The notes under the pieces: generated by a model
The model's database searches: none
The model's input: the letters and a program-made list of their open reading frames with translations, nothing else
What the model was told of the DNA's origin: nothing
Shown: one piece after another, positions 16,601 to 27,400 of the stretch
Numbering within the stretch: position 1 is the first letter of the stretch
Layout of the letters: the number at the start of each line of letters is the position of its first letter
NCBI RefSeq assembly: GCF_009498035.1
Contig: NZ_CP034550.1
Location: 8,246,001 to 8,310,000, forward strand
Origin: Saccharothrix syringae
GTDB lineage: Bacteria; Actinomycetota; Actinomycetes; Mycobacteriales; Pseudonocardiaceae
Direction: 5' to 3'
DNA: 64,000 nt
Made by a program: the position numbers and the translations under genes

Positions 16601-17389
16601 CTACGCCTTGTCGTCGTTCGGCGGCAGGTTCACGTCGGTGATCGGCTTGTCCTTCGTCTCGTCGGCGGGCGCCTCGGGCTCCGCGGCCTCACCCGGCAGC
16701 AGCGCGGCCAGCGCCGCCCCGGTGATGCGGCGGAACGCCCGCCGCGGCCGGTCGCGCTCCAGGACCGCCACCTCCAGCTTGGCGTTGTCCAGGAGCTCCT
16801 TGCCGTTGCCGGTGCTGGTCGAGCCGGCGCTCAGCGCCCGCACGGCGCCCCGCACCGCGCCGGCCAGGTCCTGGCCCTCGACGTAGGCGTCCTTGAGCGC
16901 GGTGCCGGTGGCCTCGGCCTGGCCGCCCATCACCACGTACTGCGGCTCCTCGACGATCGAACCGTCGTAGGTGAGGCGGTACAGGGTGTCCTGCTCGGGC
17001 GTGGTGCCGACCTCGGCCACGCAGATCTCGACCTCCAGGGGCTTGATCTGCTCGGTGAAGATCGAGCCCAGGGTCTGGGCGTACACGTTCGCCAGCGACC
17101 GGCCGGTCACGTCGCGCGGGTCGTTCTGGTACCCGCGGATGTCGGCGAACCGGATGCCCGCCTGCCGCAGGTTCTCGAACTCGCTGTACCGGCCGACCGC
17201 GGCGAACCCGATGCGGTCGTAGATCTCGGACACCTTGTGCAGCGTGCTGGAGGGGTTCTCGGCCACGAACAGCACGCCGTCGGCGTACCGGAGCACGACG
17301 ACGCTCCGACCGCGGGCGATGCCCTTGCGGGCGTACTCCGAGCGGTCCCGCAGGATCTGCTCGGGCGAGGCGTACAACGGCATCGTCAC
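16601..17389 (-). CDS. prcA: 20S proteasome alpha subunit PrcA
   Basis: A 262-residue alpha-type subunit. [20 protein letters not shown] matches the N-terminal gate region and helix H0 of mycobacterial PrcA, followed by [40 protein letters not shown] and the C-terminal [14 protein letters not shown]. It has no active-site threonine; seven copies form each outer ring and the gate of the 20S core. The C-terminal 30 residues are acidic and variable. GTG 17389 gives the N-terminus seen in homologues. It lies 53 bp downstream of prcB. Confidence 0.96.
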   Translation of the reverse strand: MTMPLYASPEQILRDRSEYARKGIARGRSVVVLRYADGVLFVAENPSSTLHKVSEIYDRIGFAAVGRYSEFENLRQAGIRFADIRGYQNDPRDVTGRSLANVYAQTLGSIFTEQIKPLEVEICVAEVGTTPEQDTLYRLTYDGSIVEEPQYVVMGGQAEATGTALKDAYVEGQDLAGAVRGAVRALSAGSTSTGNGKELLDNAKLEVAVLERDRPRRAFRRITGAALAALLPGEAAEPEAPADETKDKPITDVNLPPNDDKA

Positions 17390-17442
17390 TGGTGCGGCTC
17401 CCGGGATCGGCGGCGGGTGGTGGTAGGGGTTGGCACGGCCGG

Positions 17443-18291
17443 TCAGCCCGTCGGGCTCGTGCGGCGGCCCTCGACGACGGCCTCGGCCAGGGCCGCGGCC
17501 CGCTCCTCGGGCAGGTGCGCGGCACCCTCGGCGGTGATCGTCACCACGACGGGGTAGATCCGCCGGACCACGTCCGGGCCACCGGTGCCCGAGTCGTCGT
17601 CCGCCGCGTCGTACAGGGCCTCGATGGCGACCCGCGCGGCACCCTCGGCGTCCGCGTCCGGGTCGTACAGCTTCTTCATCGCCGACTTCGCGAACAGCGA
17701 ACCCGAGCCGACCGCCTGGTAGCCCTGCGCGTCCTCGAACCGGCCACCGGTCACGTCGTAGGAGATGATGCGCCCGGCCCGCTCCGGGTCGGGCGCCTCG
17801 GTGTCGTAGCCCGCGAGCAGCGGCACGACCGCCAGGCCCGCCAGCGCCGCGTCCAGGTTGCCCTTGATCATCGCCGCGAGCCGGTTGGCCTTGCCGTCCA
17901 GCGACAGCGAGACGCCCTCGATCTTCTCGTAGTGCCGCAGCTCGACCGCGTAGAGCCGGACGATCTCCACCGCGATGCCCGCCGTGCCGGCGATGCCCAC
18001 GGCCGAGTAGTCGTCGGTGATGAACACCTTCTTCATGTTCCGCTGCGAGATGACGTTGCCCATGGTGGCGCGCCGGTCGCCCGCGATCACCACGCCGCCC
18101 TTGAAGGTCAGCGCCACGATCGTGGTGCCGTGCGGTGCCTCGACCACGGAGCCCTCGGGCAGCCGCCGGGCCGACGGCAGGAGGTCGGGCGCCTGCGCGC
18201 GGAGGAAGTCGGTGAACGACGAAGACCCCGGCCTGAGGTAGGCCGGGGGCAGCGACGCGGCCGGGTAGTGCCCGGTCGAGCTGTTGTCCAT
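17443..18291 (-). CDS. prcB: 20S proteasome beta subunit PrcB
   Basis: A 282-residue proenzyme. Residues 1-55 are the propeptide, and self-cleavage before Thr56 in [15 protein letters not shown] releases the N-terminal nucleophile. GDRRAT and the downstream SDxSG-like IYPVVVTI region fit the beta-subunit fold. Fourteen copies form the two catalytic inner rings that degrade pupylated proteins. ATG 18291 is supported by GGAGAAG upstream. It is flanked by pup (31 bp upstream) and prcA (downstream) as in the standard pup-prcB-prcA operon. Confidence 0.97.
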   Translation of the reverse strand: MDNSSTGHYPAASLPPAYLRPGSSSFTDFLRAQAPDLLPSARRLPEGSVVEAPHGTTIVALTFKGGVVIAGDRRATMGNVISQRNMKKVFITDDYSAVGIAGTAGIAVEIVRLYAVELRHYEKIEGVSLSLDGKANRLAAMIKGNLDAALAGLAVVPLLAGYDTEAPDPERAGRIISYDVTGGRFEDAQGYQAVGSGSLFAKSAMKKLYDPDADAEGAARVAIEALYDAADDDSGTGGPDVVRRIYPVVVTITAEGAAHLPEERAAALAEAVVEGRRTSPTG

Positions 18292-18322
18292 GTGTGCGTT
18301 CTTCTCCTGTCCCGCCTGCGGC

Positions 18323-18517
18323 TTATTCGCCGCCCTTTTGCACGTACGCGCGGACGAAGTCCTCGGCGTTCTCTTCCAGCACGTCGTCGATCTCGTCCAG
18401 GATGGCGTCGACGTCCTCGCCGAGCTTCTCGCGGCGCTCCTGACCGGCGGCGGCCGCGCCGTCGCCGTTCTCGTCGCCGCCACCGCCACCTTGCCGCTGG
18501 ACCTGTTCCTGGGACAT
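18323..18517 (-). CDS. pup: Prokaryotic ubiquitin-like protein Pup, ending in GGE
   Basis: A 64-residue, acidic, disordered protein. The glycine-rich N-terminus leads into the conserved helical segment that binds the Mpa coiled coil ([20 protein letters not shown]), and the C-terminus is VQKGGE. The final codon before TAA is GAA, so Pup is made with the glutamate needed by PafA; mycobacterial Pup ends in Gln and must first be deamidated by Dop. ATG 18517 has GGGAGGG 5 nt upstream. It precedes prcB by 31 bp and follows dop by 85 bp. Confidence 0.97.
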   Translation of the reverse strand: MSQEQVQRQGGGGGDENGDGAAAAGQERREKLGEDVDAILDEIDDVLEENAEDFVRAYVQKGGE

Positions 18518-18602
18518 GTCGACCCTCCCGACTGTTCGGTCCTGGGTGTTCAACATTACCCAGTGGGACCGACGTTTTGCGCCGCCACTCGGGTTTCGAT
18601 GA

Positions 18603-20099
18603 TCAGCCGCGGGTCAGCGCCTCCACCAGTTGCTCGGCCGTCTCCGATGCCTCCAACAGGGCTCCGACGTGCGCTTTCGTCCCGCGCAGCGGCTCCAGGG
18701 TGGGGATGCGGACCAGCGATTCGCGACCCAGGTCGAAGATCACGGAGTCCCACGAGGCGGCGGCCACCGCGTTCGGGTAGCGCTCCAGGCAGCGACCGCG
18801 GAAGTAGGCGCGGGTGTCCTCCGGCGGCGCGAGCACGGCCGCCCGCACCTCCTCCTCGCTGACCAGGCGCTTCATCGAGCCGCGGGCCACCAGCCGGTTG
18901 TAGAGGCCCTTGTCCAGCCGCACGTCGGAGTACTGGAGGTCGACCAGCGACAGCCGCGGCGAGCCCCAGGCCAGGCCGTCGCGGGACCGGTAGCCCTCCA
19001 GCAGCCGCAGCTTGGCCACCCAGTCGAGCCGGTCCGCGCACTCCTGCGGGTCGCGGGCCAGCGCGTCGAGCACCTCGCCCCACACCCGCAGCACGTCGCG
19101 GTCGCCCCGGCCCTCCTTGTCCACGAACTCCGAGGCCCGCTCGTAGTAGGCGAACTGCAGGTCCAGGCCGGTGAACTTGCGGCCGCCGACCAGCTCGACG
19201 CGGGTCTTGAGGGTCGGGTCGTGGCTGATCTGGTGCACCGCCCGGACCGGGTCCTGCAGCCGCAGGTCGTCGAACCGGCGCCCCGCCTCGATCATGTCGA
19301 GCACCAGCGAGGTGGTGCCGACCTTGAGGTAGGTCGAGTACTCGGCCAGGTTCGCGTCGCCGATGATGACGTGCAGCCTGCGGTACTTGTCGGCGTCGGC
19401 GTGCGGCTCGTCGCGGGTGTTGATGATGCCCCGCTTGAGCGTGGTCTCCAGGCCGACCTCGACCTCGATGTAGTCCGAGCGCTGGGACAGCTGGTAGCCG
19501 GCCTCCTCGCCCGCCGGGCCGACGCCGACCCGGCCCGAGCCGACCACGACCTGGCGGGAGACGAAGAACGGCGTGAGGCCCGCGATGACCGCCGTGAACG
19601 GCGTGCTGCGCTGCATCAGGTAGTTCTCGTGGGTGCCGTAGCTGGCGCCCTTGCCGTCCACGTTGTTCTTGTAGAGCTGCAGGCGCGGCTGGCCCGGCAC
19701 GGTGGCCGCGCGCATCGCCGCCTCCTCCATCACCCGCTCGCCCGCCTTGTCCCAGATCACCGCGTCGCGCGCGTTGGTGACCTCGGGCGCGGAGTACTCG
19801 GGGTGCGCGTGGTCGACGTAGAGGCGCGCGCCGTTGGTGAGGATGACGTTGGCCGCACCCAGGTCCTCGACGTCGCCGTCGCCGCCGGGGTGGCCGCCGG
19901 GCGCGCCGAGGTCGAAGCCGCGCGCGTCGCGCAGCGGCGACTCGACCTCGTAGTCCCAGCGCGCCCGGCGGGCCCGCGGCACGTCGGCGGCGGCCGCGTA
20001 GGCCAGCACCACCTGTGTGGAGGTGAGCACCGGGTTCGCCGTCGCGTCACCCGGCACCGCGATGCCGTACTCGACCTCGGTTCCCATGATCCGCCGCAT
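18603..20099 (-). CDS. dop: Depupylase/deamidase Dop
   Basis: A 498-residue protein, like the M. tuberculosis enzyme. [13 protein letters not shown] carries the magnesium-binding glutamates, [13 protein letters not shown] contains the catalytic aspartate, and [20 protein letters not shown] and [19 protein letters not shown] are shared with PafA. Dop removes Pup from substrates with ATP as cofactor; its deamidase activity would not be needed for the GGE-ending Pup in this window. ATG 20099 is used; the nearest GGAGG is about 15 nt upstream, so ATG 20087 is an alternative. It follows the FtsX-type permease gene by 53 bp. Confidence 0.96.
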   Translation of the reverse strand: MRRIMGTEVEYGIAVPGDATANPVLTSTQVVLAYAAAADVPRARRARWDYEVESPLRDARGFDLGAPGGHPGGDGDVEDLGAANVILTNGARLYVDHAHPEYSAPEVTNARDAVIWDKAGERVMEEAAMRAATVPGQPRLQLYKNNVDGKGASYGTHENYLMQRSTPFTAVIAGLTPFFVSRQVVVGSGRVGVGPAGEEAGYQLSQRSDYIEVEVGLETTLKRGIINTRDEPHADADKYRRLHVIIGDANLAEYSTYLKVGTTSLVLDMIEAGRRFDDLRLQDPVRAVHQISHDPTLKTRVELVGGRKFTGLDLQFAYYERASEFVDKEGRGDRDVLRVWGEVLDALARDPQECADRLDWVAKLRLLEGYRSRDGLAWGSPRLSLVDLQYSDVRLDKGLYNRLVARGSMKRLVSEEEVRAAVLAPPEDTRAYFRGRCLERYPNAVAAASWDSVIFDLGRESLVRIPTLEPLRGTKAHVGALLEASETAEQLVEALTRG

Positions 20100-20152
20100 G
20101 AGTCGAAGCGTACGACCTCCGCCGGGCTCGGCGCTGGTGCCCGGGTCACGTT

Positions 20153-22615
20153 TCAGCCGGCGGCCAGTCCGGCGGCGGGCCGGATGCGGGCCGCGCCGCG
20201 GGCCGGGCCCAGGGCCGCGAGCACCGCCAGCACCACCACCCCGGCACCCCCGACCAGCAGTGGCCGCAGGGCCGCGGTGGGCCAGGCGAACAGGCCCAGG
20301 GAGGCCATCGTCAGCTCCGCGTAGACGAGGCCGAACACACCCCCGCCCAGCACGCCCACCAGCGCCAACAGCACCGCCTCGGCCAGCACGCCGCCCTGGA
20401 TGCCGCCCTTGGTGACGCCCAGCGCGCGGCGCAGCGCCAGCTCCTTGCGGCGCTCCTGGACCGAGATCGTCAGCGCGGTGCCGATGCCGGTCACCGCGAC
20501 CGCCACGGACAGCCCGAGCAGCACCACCATCATCGTGATCCCGAGGTCGAGGTAGCGCTGGTTCTGCGCGTTCACCGCGACCCTGGTGTTCACCAGGACG
20601 GTGGGCGAGTCGGCCAGCGCGCCCTCCACCGCCGCCTGGTAGGCGGCCGGGTCGGCCCCCGGCGCGAACGCCACCAGCACCTTCGTCGGCGGCGCCAGCC
20701 CCGGGTCGGCCACCAGCACGTCGGCGCCGTCGAGCAGGTCGTCGCCGACCGTGCCGGCGACCCGGCCCGTGCGCGCGCCGCCGGGCAGGCCCTCGACGGT
20801 GAACGCCTCGCCGGTCCGCGCCCCGAACCGCTCGGCGTACCGGTCCGACAGCAGCAGCTCGCCCGCGCCGAGGTCCACCTGGACCTGCCGTTGTGCCAGG
20901 TAGGCCCGTGTGCGGGCCGGGTCGGCGCCCACCACCTGCGTCGGGAACCCGTGGCCTTCCGCGTCGCGCTGCTCGACCCGCACGCCGTGCAGCACGACGC
21001 TGCCCGCCACCTCGGGCCGGTCGGCCGCCGCGCCCACGTCCCCGCCGAGGGCCCGGCCGCCGGAGTCGACGACCACCGCGTCGGGCGCGGGTTCGGTGCT
21101 CAGCTCCTCCTCCAGGCGCTGCGCCGACCCGACCGTGACCGCGAAGAACGTCACCATCGCGGCGGCCAGCAGCAGGGGCATGGCCACCGACGCCGACCGC
21201 TGCGGCACCCGCCGCACCTCGGCCGCGGCCAGCTTCCACTGCGCACCCCCGAAGCGGGCGGCCACCGAGCCGAAGACCCGGCTCAGCCCCGGCACCACGA
21301 CCGGCCCCAGCACGCCGAACAGGCCGAACACCGCGGTGATGCCGGAGAACAGGACCAGGAAGATCGCCGCCAGCGAGCCCTGGGCGAGCAGCCCGAGCCC
21401 GGCCATCAGCGCCGCGAGGACCACCAGCACGAGGCCGAGCACGCGGCGGCGGCGCACCACGGACCGGTCGGGGGTCTGGCCTTCGGAGGTCCGCAGCGCG
21501 GCCAGCGGCGAGACCAGCGAGGCGGCCAGCGACGGGCGGACCGCGGCGAACCCGCTCAGCGCGACCGCGGTGCCCACGCCGACCACCAGCTGCCAGGGCG
21601 CGGGCAGCAGCGCCGGGCTCAGCTCCACCGCGCCCAGCACCGCCGACAGGCCCGTGGCGTCGAACAGCCGGGCCAGCAGCCACGCCACCGAACCGCCGAG
21701 CACCGACCCGACCGCGCCCGCCACCGCGCCGGTCACCAACGCCTCCACCAAGTTCGCCCGGACGAGTGAACCCCGGTGGGCGCCGAGGCAGCGCAGCAGC
21801 GCGGTGTGCCGCTGCCGCTGGAGGTAGACCGCCCGGTAGGTGGCCGAGGCGACGAACACCGACGTGGCCAGGGCCAGGATGCTGAACGGCAGCAGCACGA
21901 CGGCCAGCTCCCGGTTCGGCCGCTCGGCCGACACCGCCGCGGCGGTGTCCACCCGGAAGCCCTCGCCCGCGGCCTGCCGCACGGCCGCCGCGTCACCCCC
22001 GGTGACGTGCAGGGACAGGATTCGCGGCGGGCCGCCGAGCCGGGCCGCCAGGCCCTCGCCGACCACGATCAGGGGATCTTCGCCGACCGAGCCGCGCTTG
22101 GTGACGCCGCGGACCACCACGTCCACCGGCCGGCCCGCCGCGTCGGCGACCCGCGCCGCCGAACCGGGTTCGAGGCCGTGCACGTGGGCGGTGACCCGGT
22201 CGACGGCGATCTCGCCGTCCGGCCCGGGCGAGCGGCCCGCCAGCACCGGCACCCGCTCCGCGCCCGCGACCTCCACGTCGGCCTGGGCGCGCCGGTCGCT
22301 CGCCCGGCCGTCGAGCAGCAGGTCGGCGCCGACCACCCGGACCTGCCGCACCCGCGTCACCCCCGGCACGGCCGCCACCCGGTCGGCGGTCGCCTGGTCG
22401 GGTTCGACGTCCGAGTAGGGCTCGGCGCGGACGACCAGGTCGACCCCCGGCGGCACGACCGGCGCGCCGTCGGAGGCGGCGCGGACCATGGCGTCGCTCA
22501 GCATCAGCCCCGCCAGCAGGCAGGCGACACCGACGACCAGGGCGACACCGGGCAGCACGGCGCGACCGGGCCGGTCGCGGAACTCGGCGACCGCGAGCCG
22601 CAGGGATGTGGGCAC
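20153..22615 (-). CDS. FtsX-family ABC transporter permease without adjacent ATPase
   Basis: An 820-residue membrane protein with duplicated FtsX/MacB architecture: a helix near residues 14-36, a large extracytoplasmic domain, three helices around 250-380, a middle helical hairpin, a second exported domain, and three C-terminal helices with [19 protein letters not shown], the characteristic coupling loop. Such permeases form lipoprotein-release or peptide-export machines with a MacB/LolD-type ATPase, but no ATPase gene is next to it. GTG 22615 is chosen for the AGGAGGAG just upstream; GTG 22642 is in frame. It lies directly upstream of dop and may be cotranscribed with it. Confidence 0.85.
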   Translation of the reverse strand: MPTSLRLAVAEFRDRPGRAVLPGVALVVGVACLLAGLMLSDAMVRAASDGAPVVPPGVDLVVRAEPYSDVEPDQATADRVAAVPGVTRVRQVRVVGADLLLDGRASDRRAQADVEVAGAERVPVLAGRSPGPDGEIAVDRVTAHVHGLEPGSAARVADAAGRPVDVVVRGVTKRGSVGEDPLIVVGEGLAARLGGPPRILSLHVTGGDAAAVRQAAGEGFRVDTAAAVSAERPNRELAVVLLPFSILALATSVFVASATYRAVYLQRQRHTALLRCLGAHRGSLVRANLVEALVTGAVAGAVGSVLGGSVAWLLARLFDATGLSAVLGAVELSPALLPAPWQLVVGVGTAVALSGFAAVRPSLAASLVSPLAALRTSEGQTPDRSVVRRRRVLGLVLVVLAALMAGLGLLAQGSLAAIFLVLFSGITAVFGLFGVLGPVVVPGLSRVFGSVAARFGGAQWKLAAAEVRRVPQRSASVAMPLLLAAAMVTFFAVTVGSAQRLEEELSTEPAPDAVVVDSGGRALGGDVGAAADRPEVAGSVVLHGVRVEQRDAEGHGFPTQVVGADPARTRAYLAQRQVQVDLGAGELLLSDRYAERFGARTGEAFTVEGLPGGARTGRVAGTVGDDLLDGADVLVADPGLAPPTKVLVAFAPGADPAAYQAAVEGALADSPTVLVNTRVAVNAQNQRYLDLGITMMVVLLGLSVAVAVTGIGTALTISVQERRKELALRRALGVTKGGIQGGVLAEAVLLALVGVLGGGVFGLVYAELTMASLGLFAWPTAALRPLLVGGAGVVVLAVLAALGPARGAARIRPAAGLAAG

Positions 22616-22719
22616 AGCTCCTCCTCGTGACGCGAACGGCACGACGGTAGGGAGGGGCCGCGTCGGCGGGCGTCGGCCCGCGGTAGCACCCGCCGGTACG
22701 ACCGGGGGAGGATCCCCGC

Positions 22720-23217
22720 GTGGAACAGGTGCTCATCGTGGACCCCGAGGGCAACCCCGTGGGCGCGGCGCCGCGGGCGCGGGTGCGCGCGGAGGGGCTG
22801 TGGCACGCCTGCGCGGCCATCGTGGTCCGGTCGGTGGACGGCGGCCGGCTCTACGTCCACCGGCGCACCGACGACAAGGACGTCTACCCCGGCCTGTACG
22901 ACCCCACGTGCGGCGGCGTCGTCGCGGCGGGCGAGACGCCGGACGGGTGCGCCGCGCGCGAGCTGGCCGAGGAGCTGGGCGTCACCGCGGTGCCGGAGTT
23001 CCGGTTCCGCACCCCGTTCGTGGACGGGACCATCCGCTACGTCGCGCACGTTTACGAGGCGCGCACCGACGGCCCGTTCACCCACCAGCCCGAAGAGGTC
23101 GCGTGGGGCGGGTGGATGGGGGTGGAGGAGGTGCGGCGCCTGGCGGCGGACCCGGACTGGCCGGTGGTGCCGGACGGCCGGGCCCTGATCGGGGAGTGGT
23201 TCCGGTGGTGGGTTTAG
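22720..23217 (+). CDS. NUDIX hydrolase
   Basis: A 165-residue protein with a complete NUDIX box at residues 66-88 (GVVAAGETPDGCAARELAEE plus LGV). The N-terminal EQVLIVDPEGNPVGAAPRA and LWHACAAIVV resemble the YfcD/isopentenyl-diphosphate isomerase-like branch. Such enzymes cleave nucleoside diphosphates linked to another group using magnesium; the substrate cannot be told from sequence. GTG 22720 is preceded by GGGGGAGG. It is divergent from the FtsX-type permease, and the following DUF6191 gene starts inside its last codons. Confidence 0.87.
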   Translation: MEQVLIVDPEGNPVGAAPRARVRAEGLWHACAAIVVRSVDGGRLYVHRRTDDKDVYPGLYDPTCGGVVAAGETPDGCAARELAEELGVTAVPEFRFRTPFVDGTIRYVAHVYEARTDGPFTHQPEEVAWGGWMGVEEVRRLAADPDWPVVPDGRALIGEWFRWWV

Positions 23218-23750
23218 CGTTCGCCCTGTCGATCCCCGGCCTCGCCGTGCTCCTGGTCGCCCCGGCGACCGCCGAGCGGGTGCTGCGGTGGGCGCGCCGC
23301 CGCGCGGGCGGGCACCCGGTGCTCAGCGCCACCGCGTTCGACGAGTTCACCACCGCCCTCCACGGCGGCAAGCGGATCGAGCCGGACCAGCGGCAGACCG
23401 CGCCCGTGCTCGGCGAGGACGGGGAGTCCGGCGCCCCGCCGCGCGGGCCGGTCGACCTGGACTCCGGCGTGGTGCGGCTCAGTCCCAGGCCAGCGCGGCC
23501 CGGGTGGCCCAGTACCGGTCGGGCGGCTCGGCCAGGCCGGCCAGCTCGTCCGGGTCGAGCTCCACCGGCGCCAGGTTCGCGCGCAACTGCTCCACGCTCG
23601 CCGCGCCCGACAGCACGACGTCCGCCCACGGCCGGGCGCGCACGGCGGCCAGCGCGACCGCGTCCGGCCCCACCCCGTGCCGCTCGGCCAGCTCCCGCAC
23701 CCGCGCCGGCGGGTCCACCGCGAGGCGCCCGTTGGCCAGGCCCTCCTTGA
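23205..23750 (+). CDS. DUF6191-like small membrane protein, 3' end antisense to AKR gene
   Basis: The frame begins GTG GTG at 23205, overlapping the NUDIX stop by 13 bp. The first 90 residues look like a DUF6191 protein: a membrane helix (AFALSIPGLAVLLVAPATAE), an arginine-rich stretch, the core SATAFDEFTTALHGGKR and a terminal VDLDSGVVRL. Homologues stop about here, but this frame continues another 90 codons of Pro/Arg/Ala-rich sequence antisense to the aldo/keto reductase gene. The extension is probably not functional protein; either a stop codon was lost or a frameshift occurred near 23480. The N-terminal part is credible. Confidence 0.55.
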   Translation: MVGLAFALSIPGLAVLLVAPATAERVLRWARRRAGGHPVLSATAFDEFTTALHGGKRIEPDQRQTAPVLGEDGESGAPPRGPVDLDSGVVRLSPRPARPGWPSTGRAARPGRPARPGRAPPAPGSRATAPRSPRPTARRPPTAGRARRPARPRPAPPRAARPAPAPAPAGPPRGARWPGPP

Positions 23751-24411
23751 CGAACACCTCGACGCCCGCCTCGTGGGCCCGCGCCAGGGCGGGTTCCACC
23801 GAGGTCTCCAGGACGTTCCAGGTGGACTGCACGGCCTCGAACAGGCGGCGGCCCTCGACCTCCAGCTCCAGCGCGCGGCCCACCGTCCCGGCCTGGTCCG
23901 GGCCGGAGGTGGAGAAGCCGAGCCGGACGCCCGAGTCGCGCAGCCCGCCCAGCGCCAGGAGCAGGTCCAGGTCGCCGAACAGCGGGCTGTCGGTGGTCAG
24001 CGAGTGCACGAAGTACAGGCCGACGTGCTCGCCGAGCAGGTCGTGCGTCTCACCCCACTGCCGCGCGAACCGCTCCGCCGAGTGCTCCTTCACCTCGTGG
24101 ACGTCGGCGTCCACGCGCCAGTCCCCCACGTAGGCGTAGCCCCACTTGCTGGACACGCGCACGTCCCGGTGCCCGCGCGAGTCCAGCCACCCCGCCAGGA
24201 ACTCCTCCGCCCGCCCGTAGGAGCGGGCCACGTCCACGCGCCGCACACCGGCCGCGTAGGCCGCGTCCAGCACGGCGTGGCACTGCTCGCGCATGGCCTC
24301 GACGTCCCGGTGCGCGGGCAGCGCGCCGGTGCGGCCGAGGTTGATGTAGGCGGGACGGCCGAGGGCGGCCAGTCCCAGGGCGAAGTCGGGCGCGGTCGGC
24401 ACGCCTGACAC
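23479..24411 (-). CDS. Aldo/keto reductase
   Basis: A 310-residue TIM-barrel oxidoreductase. The catalytic tetrad is visible as Asp60 and Tyr65 (VDVARSYGRAEEF), Lys89 (SSKWGYAY) and His136 (LYFVHSL), and the C-terminal WADVVLSGAASVEQLRANL holds the NADPH-phosphate binding region. It would reduce a small aldehyde or ketone with NADPH. GTG 24411 is used, with GTG 24402 possible. It lies 36 bp downstream of the NACHT gene on the same strand, so read-through is possible. Its 3' end overlaps the DUF6191 frame on the other strand. Confidence 0.88.
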   Translation of the reverse strand: MSGVPTAPDFALGLAALGRPAYINLGRTGALPAHRDVEAMREQCHAVLDAAYAAGVRRVDVARSYGRAEEFLAGWLDSRGHRDVRVSSKWGYAYVGDWRVDADVHEVKEHSAERFARQWGETHDLLGEHVGLYFVHSLTTDSPLFGDLDLLLALGGLRDSGVRLGFSTSGPDQAGTVGRALELEVEGRRLFEAVQSTWNVLETSVEPALARAHEAGVEVFVKEGLANGRLAVDPPARVRELAERHGVGPDAVALAAVRARPWADVVLSGAASVEQLRANLAPVELDPDELAGLAEPPDRYWATRAALAWD

Positions 24412-24447
24412 GGTAACCGGCGATCTTGGGGTCCGCCGGGCGCGGGT

Positions 24448-27400
24448 TCACGCGGTGGTGGGCTCGGTGGTGGGCTCGGTGGTGGACTCGGCGGTCACCT
24501 CCAGGGCGGCCACCATCTGCCGCAGGCGGAGGCGGCGGCGGGGGGCGGTGGCCGGATCGGCGATCAGCGCCCGCATCCGCCCGGCGGCCCACTCCCCCAC
24601 GCCCGCGCACTGGAGGTCGACGATCAACCCCAGGTCGTCGGAGAACGAGTACTCCTGGATGGTCAGCAACCGGCTCCACGCCTGCATCGCGAAGTCGAGT
24701 TCACCGCTCGCGGCCAGCGCGCGGGCCAGGACGCGGCTGTCGGTGATGGACAACTGAGGCGACAGGATGGCATCGACCAGCGCGGCGGCGCTGTCGCCGT
24801 GGGTGAACCGCACCAGAAGCGCCTTCTGGAGTTCGGCTCCCGACACCTCAGGGTGATCGGCCAGCAGGGCGGCGACACCGGTCGCCGCGGCGGGGTGGTC
24901 CGGGTCGAGGGCGTCCAGCACCCCCACCAGCAACTCCTTGGGAGGGTGCGGGCGCCCGGCAGCCACGTCGGTCAGCGCCACGGCCGCGGTTTCCGGATCG
25001 ATCTTCAACAGGAGTCGCGCCGCATCCCGGTATCCGTCGAGGGAGAAGATCTCCGGAGAGCGGAGCACACCCTCGGCCCAGGTCCACGCCTCGTCCCGCC
25101 CTCCCGCGTCGTTCAAGTACTCGGCGATGGCGTTCCGGTAGAAGGAATAGAACTTTCTGCCGTCCCCGAACAGTTCCACCACCTTCTGAGCGGTTCCGTC
25201 GCGCGTGGCCAGCCACCCGCCGATCAGATCGGCCATGCCGTGCACGGCCGGGTTCGACCTTTCGATGTGCTTGCGAACCGATTCGACCAAGGCGGGATGC
25301 GGCGTCACCTCGACCGCGTTCTTGAGCAGGACCCCCGCGTGGAGTTCGAAGATCGGTTGCGGCTCGGCCGACCACCTCTCCACCTGGTCGGTGATCGCCC
25401 GCACCTCGCTGTCGCCGTGGAGCCTGAGCAGGAGGACGAGGGCGTTCCGCACGTGCCACGGTCTGGCGTCCGGATCGCCGGCGACGGCCCGCGCCAAGGC
25501 GGTGGCCGCGGCCCGGTCACCCGCGCGCAGCAGGAACCCGGCGAGTTCCAGGCGGCCCGAGTGGTCGTCCCCAGGACGGGCCGCGGCTCGCGCCGCGATC
25601 TCGGCGACCGCCTCGATCCCTGCGGCATCGTGCCAGGCAGTGGCCACTTTCCTCAGGTGCCAGGATTTGGCGGACCTGTCCGCGAACACCGTTTCCGCCA
25701 TCGCCTTCACATCCGGCACCAGGCCGAGGTCGGCGAGCACCTCGGTCGCCTCCACGCGGAGCCAGATGCCGACGTCCGGTTCGAGGACCATGGCCAACGC
25801 CCGCTGCCGGACCTGTGCCACGACCCCCGCTCCCAGCCGCAGGGCCATGGGCGCCGCACGTCGCAGGGGCGCGCCGTAGCAAGAGGGCAGGAGTTCCGCC
25901 AGCAGCGGTTCGACCTTCTCGCCTCCGGTCAGGCGCTCCAGTGCCACCACGGCCGCCATTCGGCGTTCCACCGCCAGCACCGGGTGCGCCGCCATTGATC
26001 CGAGGTGTTCCGCGGCCCGGGGATGGTCGAACAGGCCACCGAGGATTTCGATCGCCTCAACCGCGGTGTCGAAATCGTCCGCGTTGCACGCCAGGGCCAC
26101 CAGCCGGTTGACGACTTCTTCGGCGGTGTCGGTGGGGGTGGTGACGCCTTCGGCTATCAGGTGACCGGCCAGGAGGACCCGGCGGGAATCGTAGGAATCC
26201 AGCACCCGGGTTATCACGGCGGCGATGTCGTGGTTCGGTTCGGCCGCCCAGAGGGCGAAGGTGAACAGCGCGAAGGTGCGTTCGGCGTCTTTCAGCCCCC
26301 GGCGGATCCAGGTGTCGAGGTCGGTGAAGTCGTCGCCGATGGAGTCGGCGTGCGACCGGGCGGCCAGGAACTCGGCGAAGGACTGGTGCAGGAAGCGGAG
26401 CTCGCGTTCGGCGGCCACCAACAGGCCGGTGCCGATCAGCTCCTCCCACAGGTGCTCCTCCCAGCCCTCCACCAGGGTGCCCCCGGCCTGGTCGCGCACC
26501 CAGTCCCGGGCGACCGGCCAGAGCGGGTCCTGGGTCTCCAGGCGTTCCCTGGCGAGCGCGGCCAGCAGGCGGAAGCGGTGCTCGTGCAGCCACCCGATGC
26601 AGGCCAGTCGGGCCGGGTCGTCGTGGTGGCGGCGGCGGAGGTGGGCCACGACCTCGCGGCGGGCGCCCCGGTCGCCGGCCAGGTAGCCGCAGAAGCGCTC
26701 GTAGAGGCTGATCCTGCTGGTGGGCAGGGAGCGCCCGGGGTCCTTGACCGCCGCCACCGCCGCGATGGTGGCCAGCAGGGGGTTGCGGACCAGCTCGCGC
26801 AGCCGGCCGTCCGAGGTCTCGCGGAGGAAGCGCTCGGCCTCCCGGGTGGCGGTGGCCGGGTTCTGCGCGGTGAACCAGCGGTGGGCGAACTGCTCCAGCT
26901 CCGGGCGGGCGAAGGGCTGGATGGCGTAGTCGCCCACGTTCGCCGCGCGCAGCGGGGACAGCTCGGACTCGGGCAGGGCGCGGGTGGTGACGACGAAGCG
27001 GTAGTCCGAACCGGGGCGGGCGTGCTGGGCCACCGCCCGGATCACCTCGCCGCGCACGCGGGGGTCGGGGATCTCGTCCAGGCCGTCGACCAGGATCAGC
27101 CAGCGCGCACCCTGGGCGCGGCCCGCGAACATGCCGGCGTCGGGGTCCTGGACCAGCGTCCGCCCGAGCGTGCGGCTGACGGCGGCGGCCAGGACGTTGC
27201 TCCACGAGCCGGTGTGGTCGAGCGAGCGGGCGGACACGCGGACCGGGACCACCGGCTCGCCCACCGGGGCCGCGGTGGCGCTGTCCTCGCGCAGCCAGAC
27301 GCGGGACAGGGCCCGGGCGAGGTGGTGGCCGAGGGTGGACTTGCCGGCCCCCGGCTCACCGGTGACCAGGAGGTGGTCGTGGCGCTCCAGGGCCTCCGAC

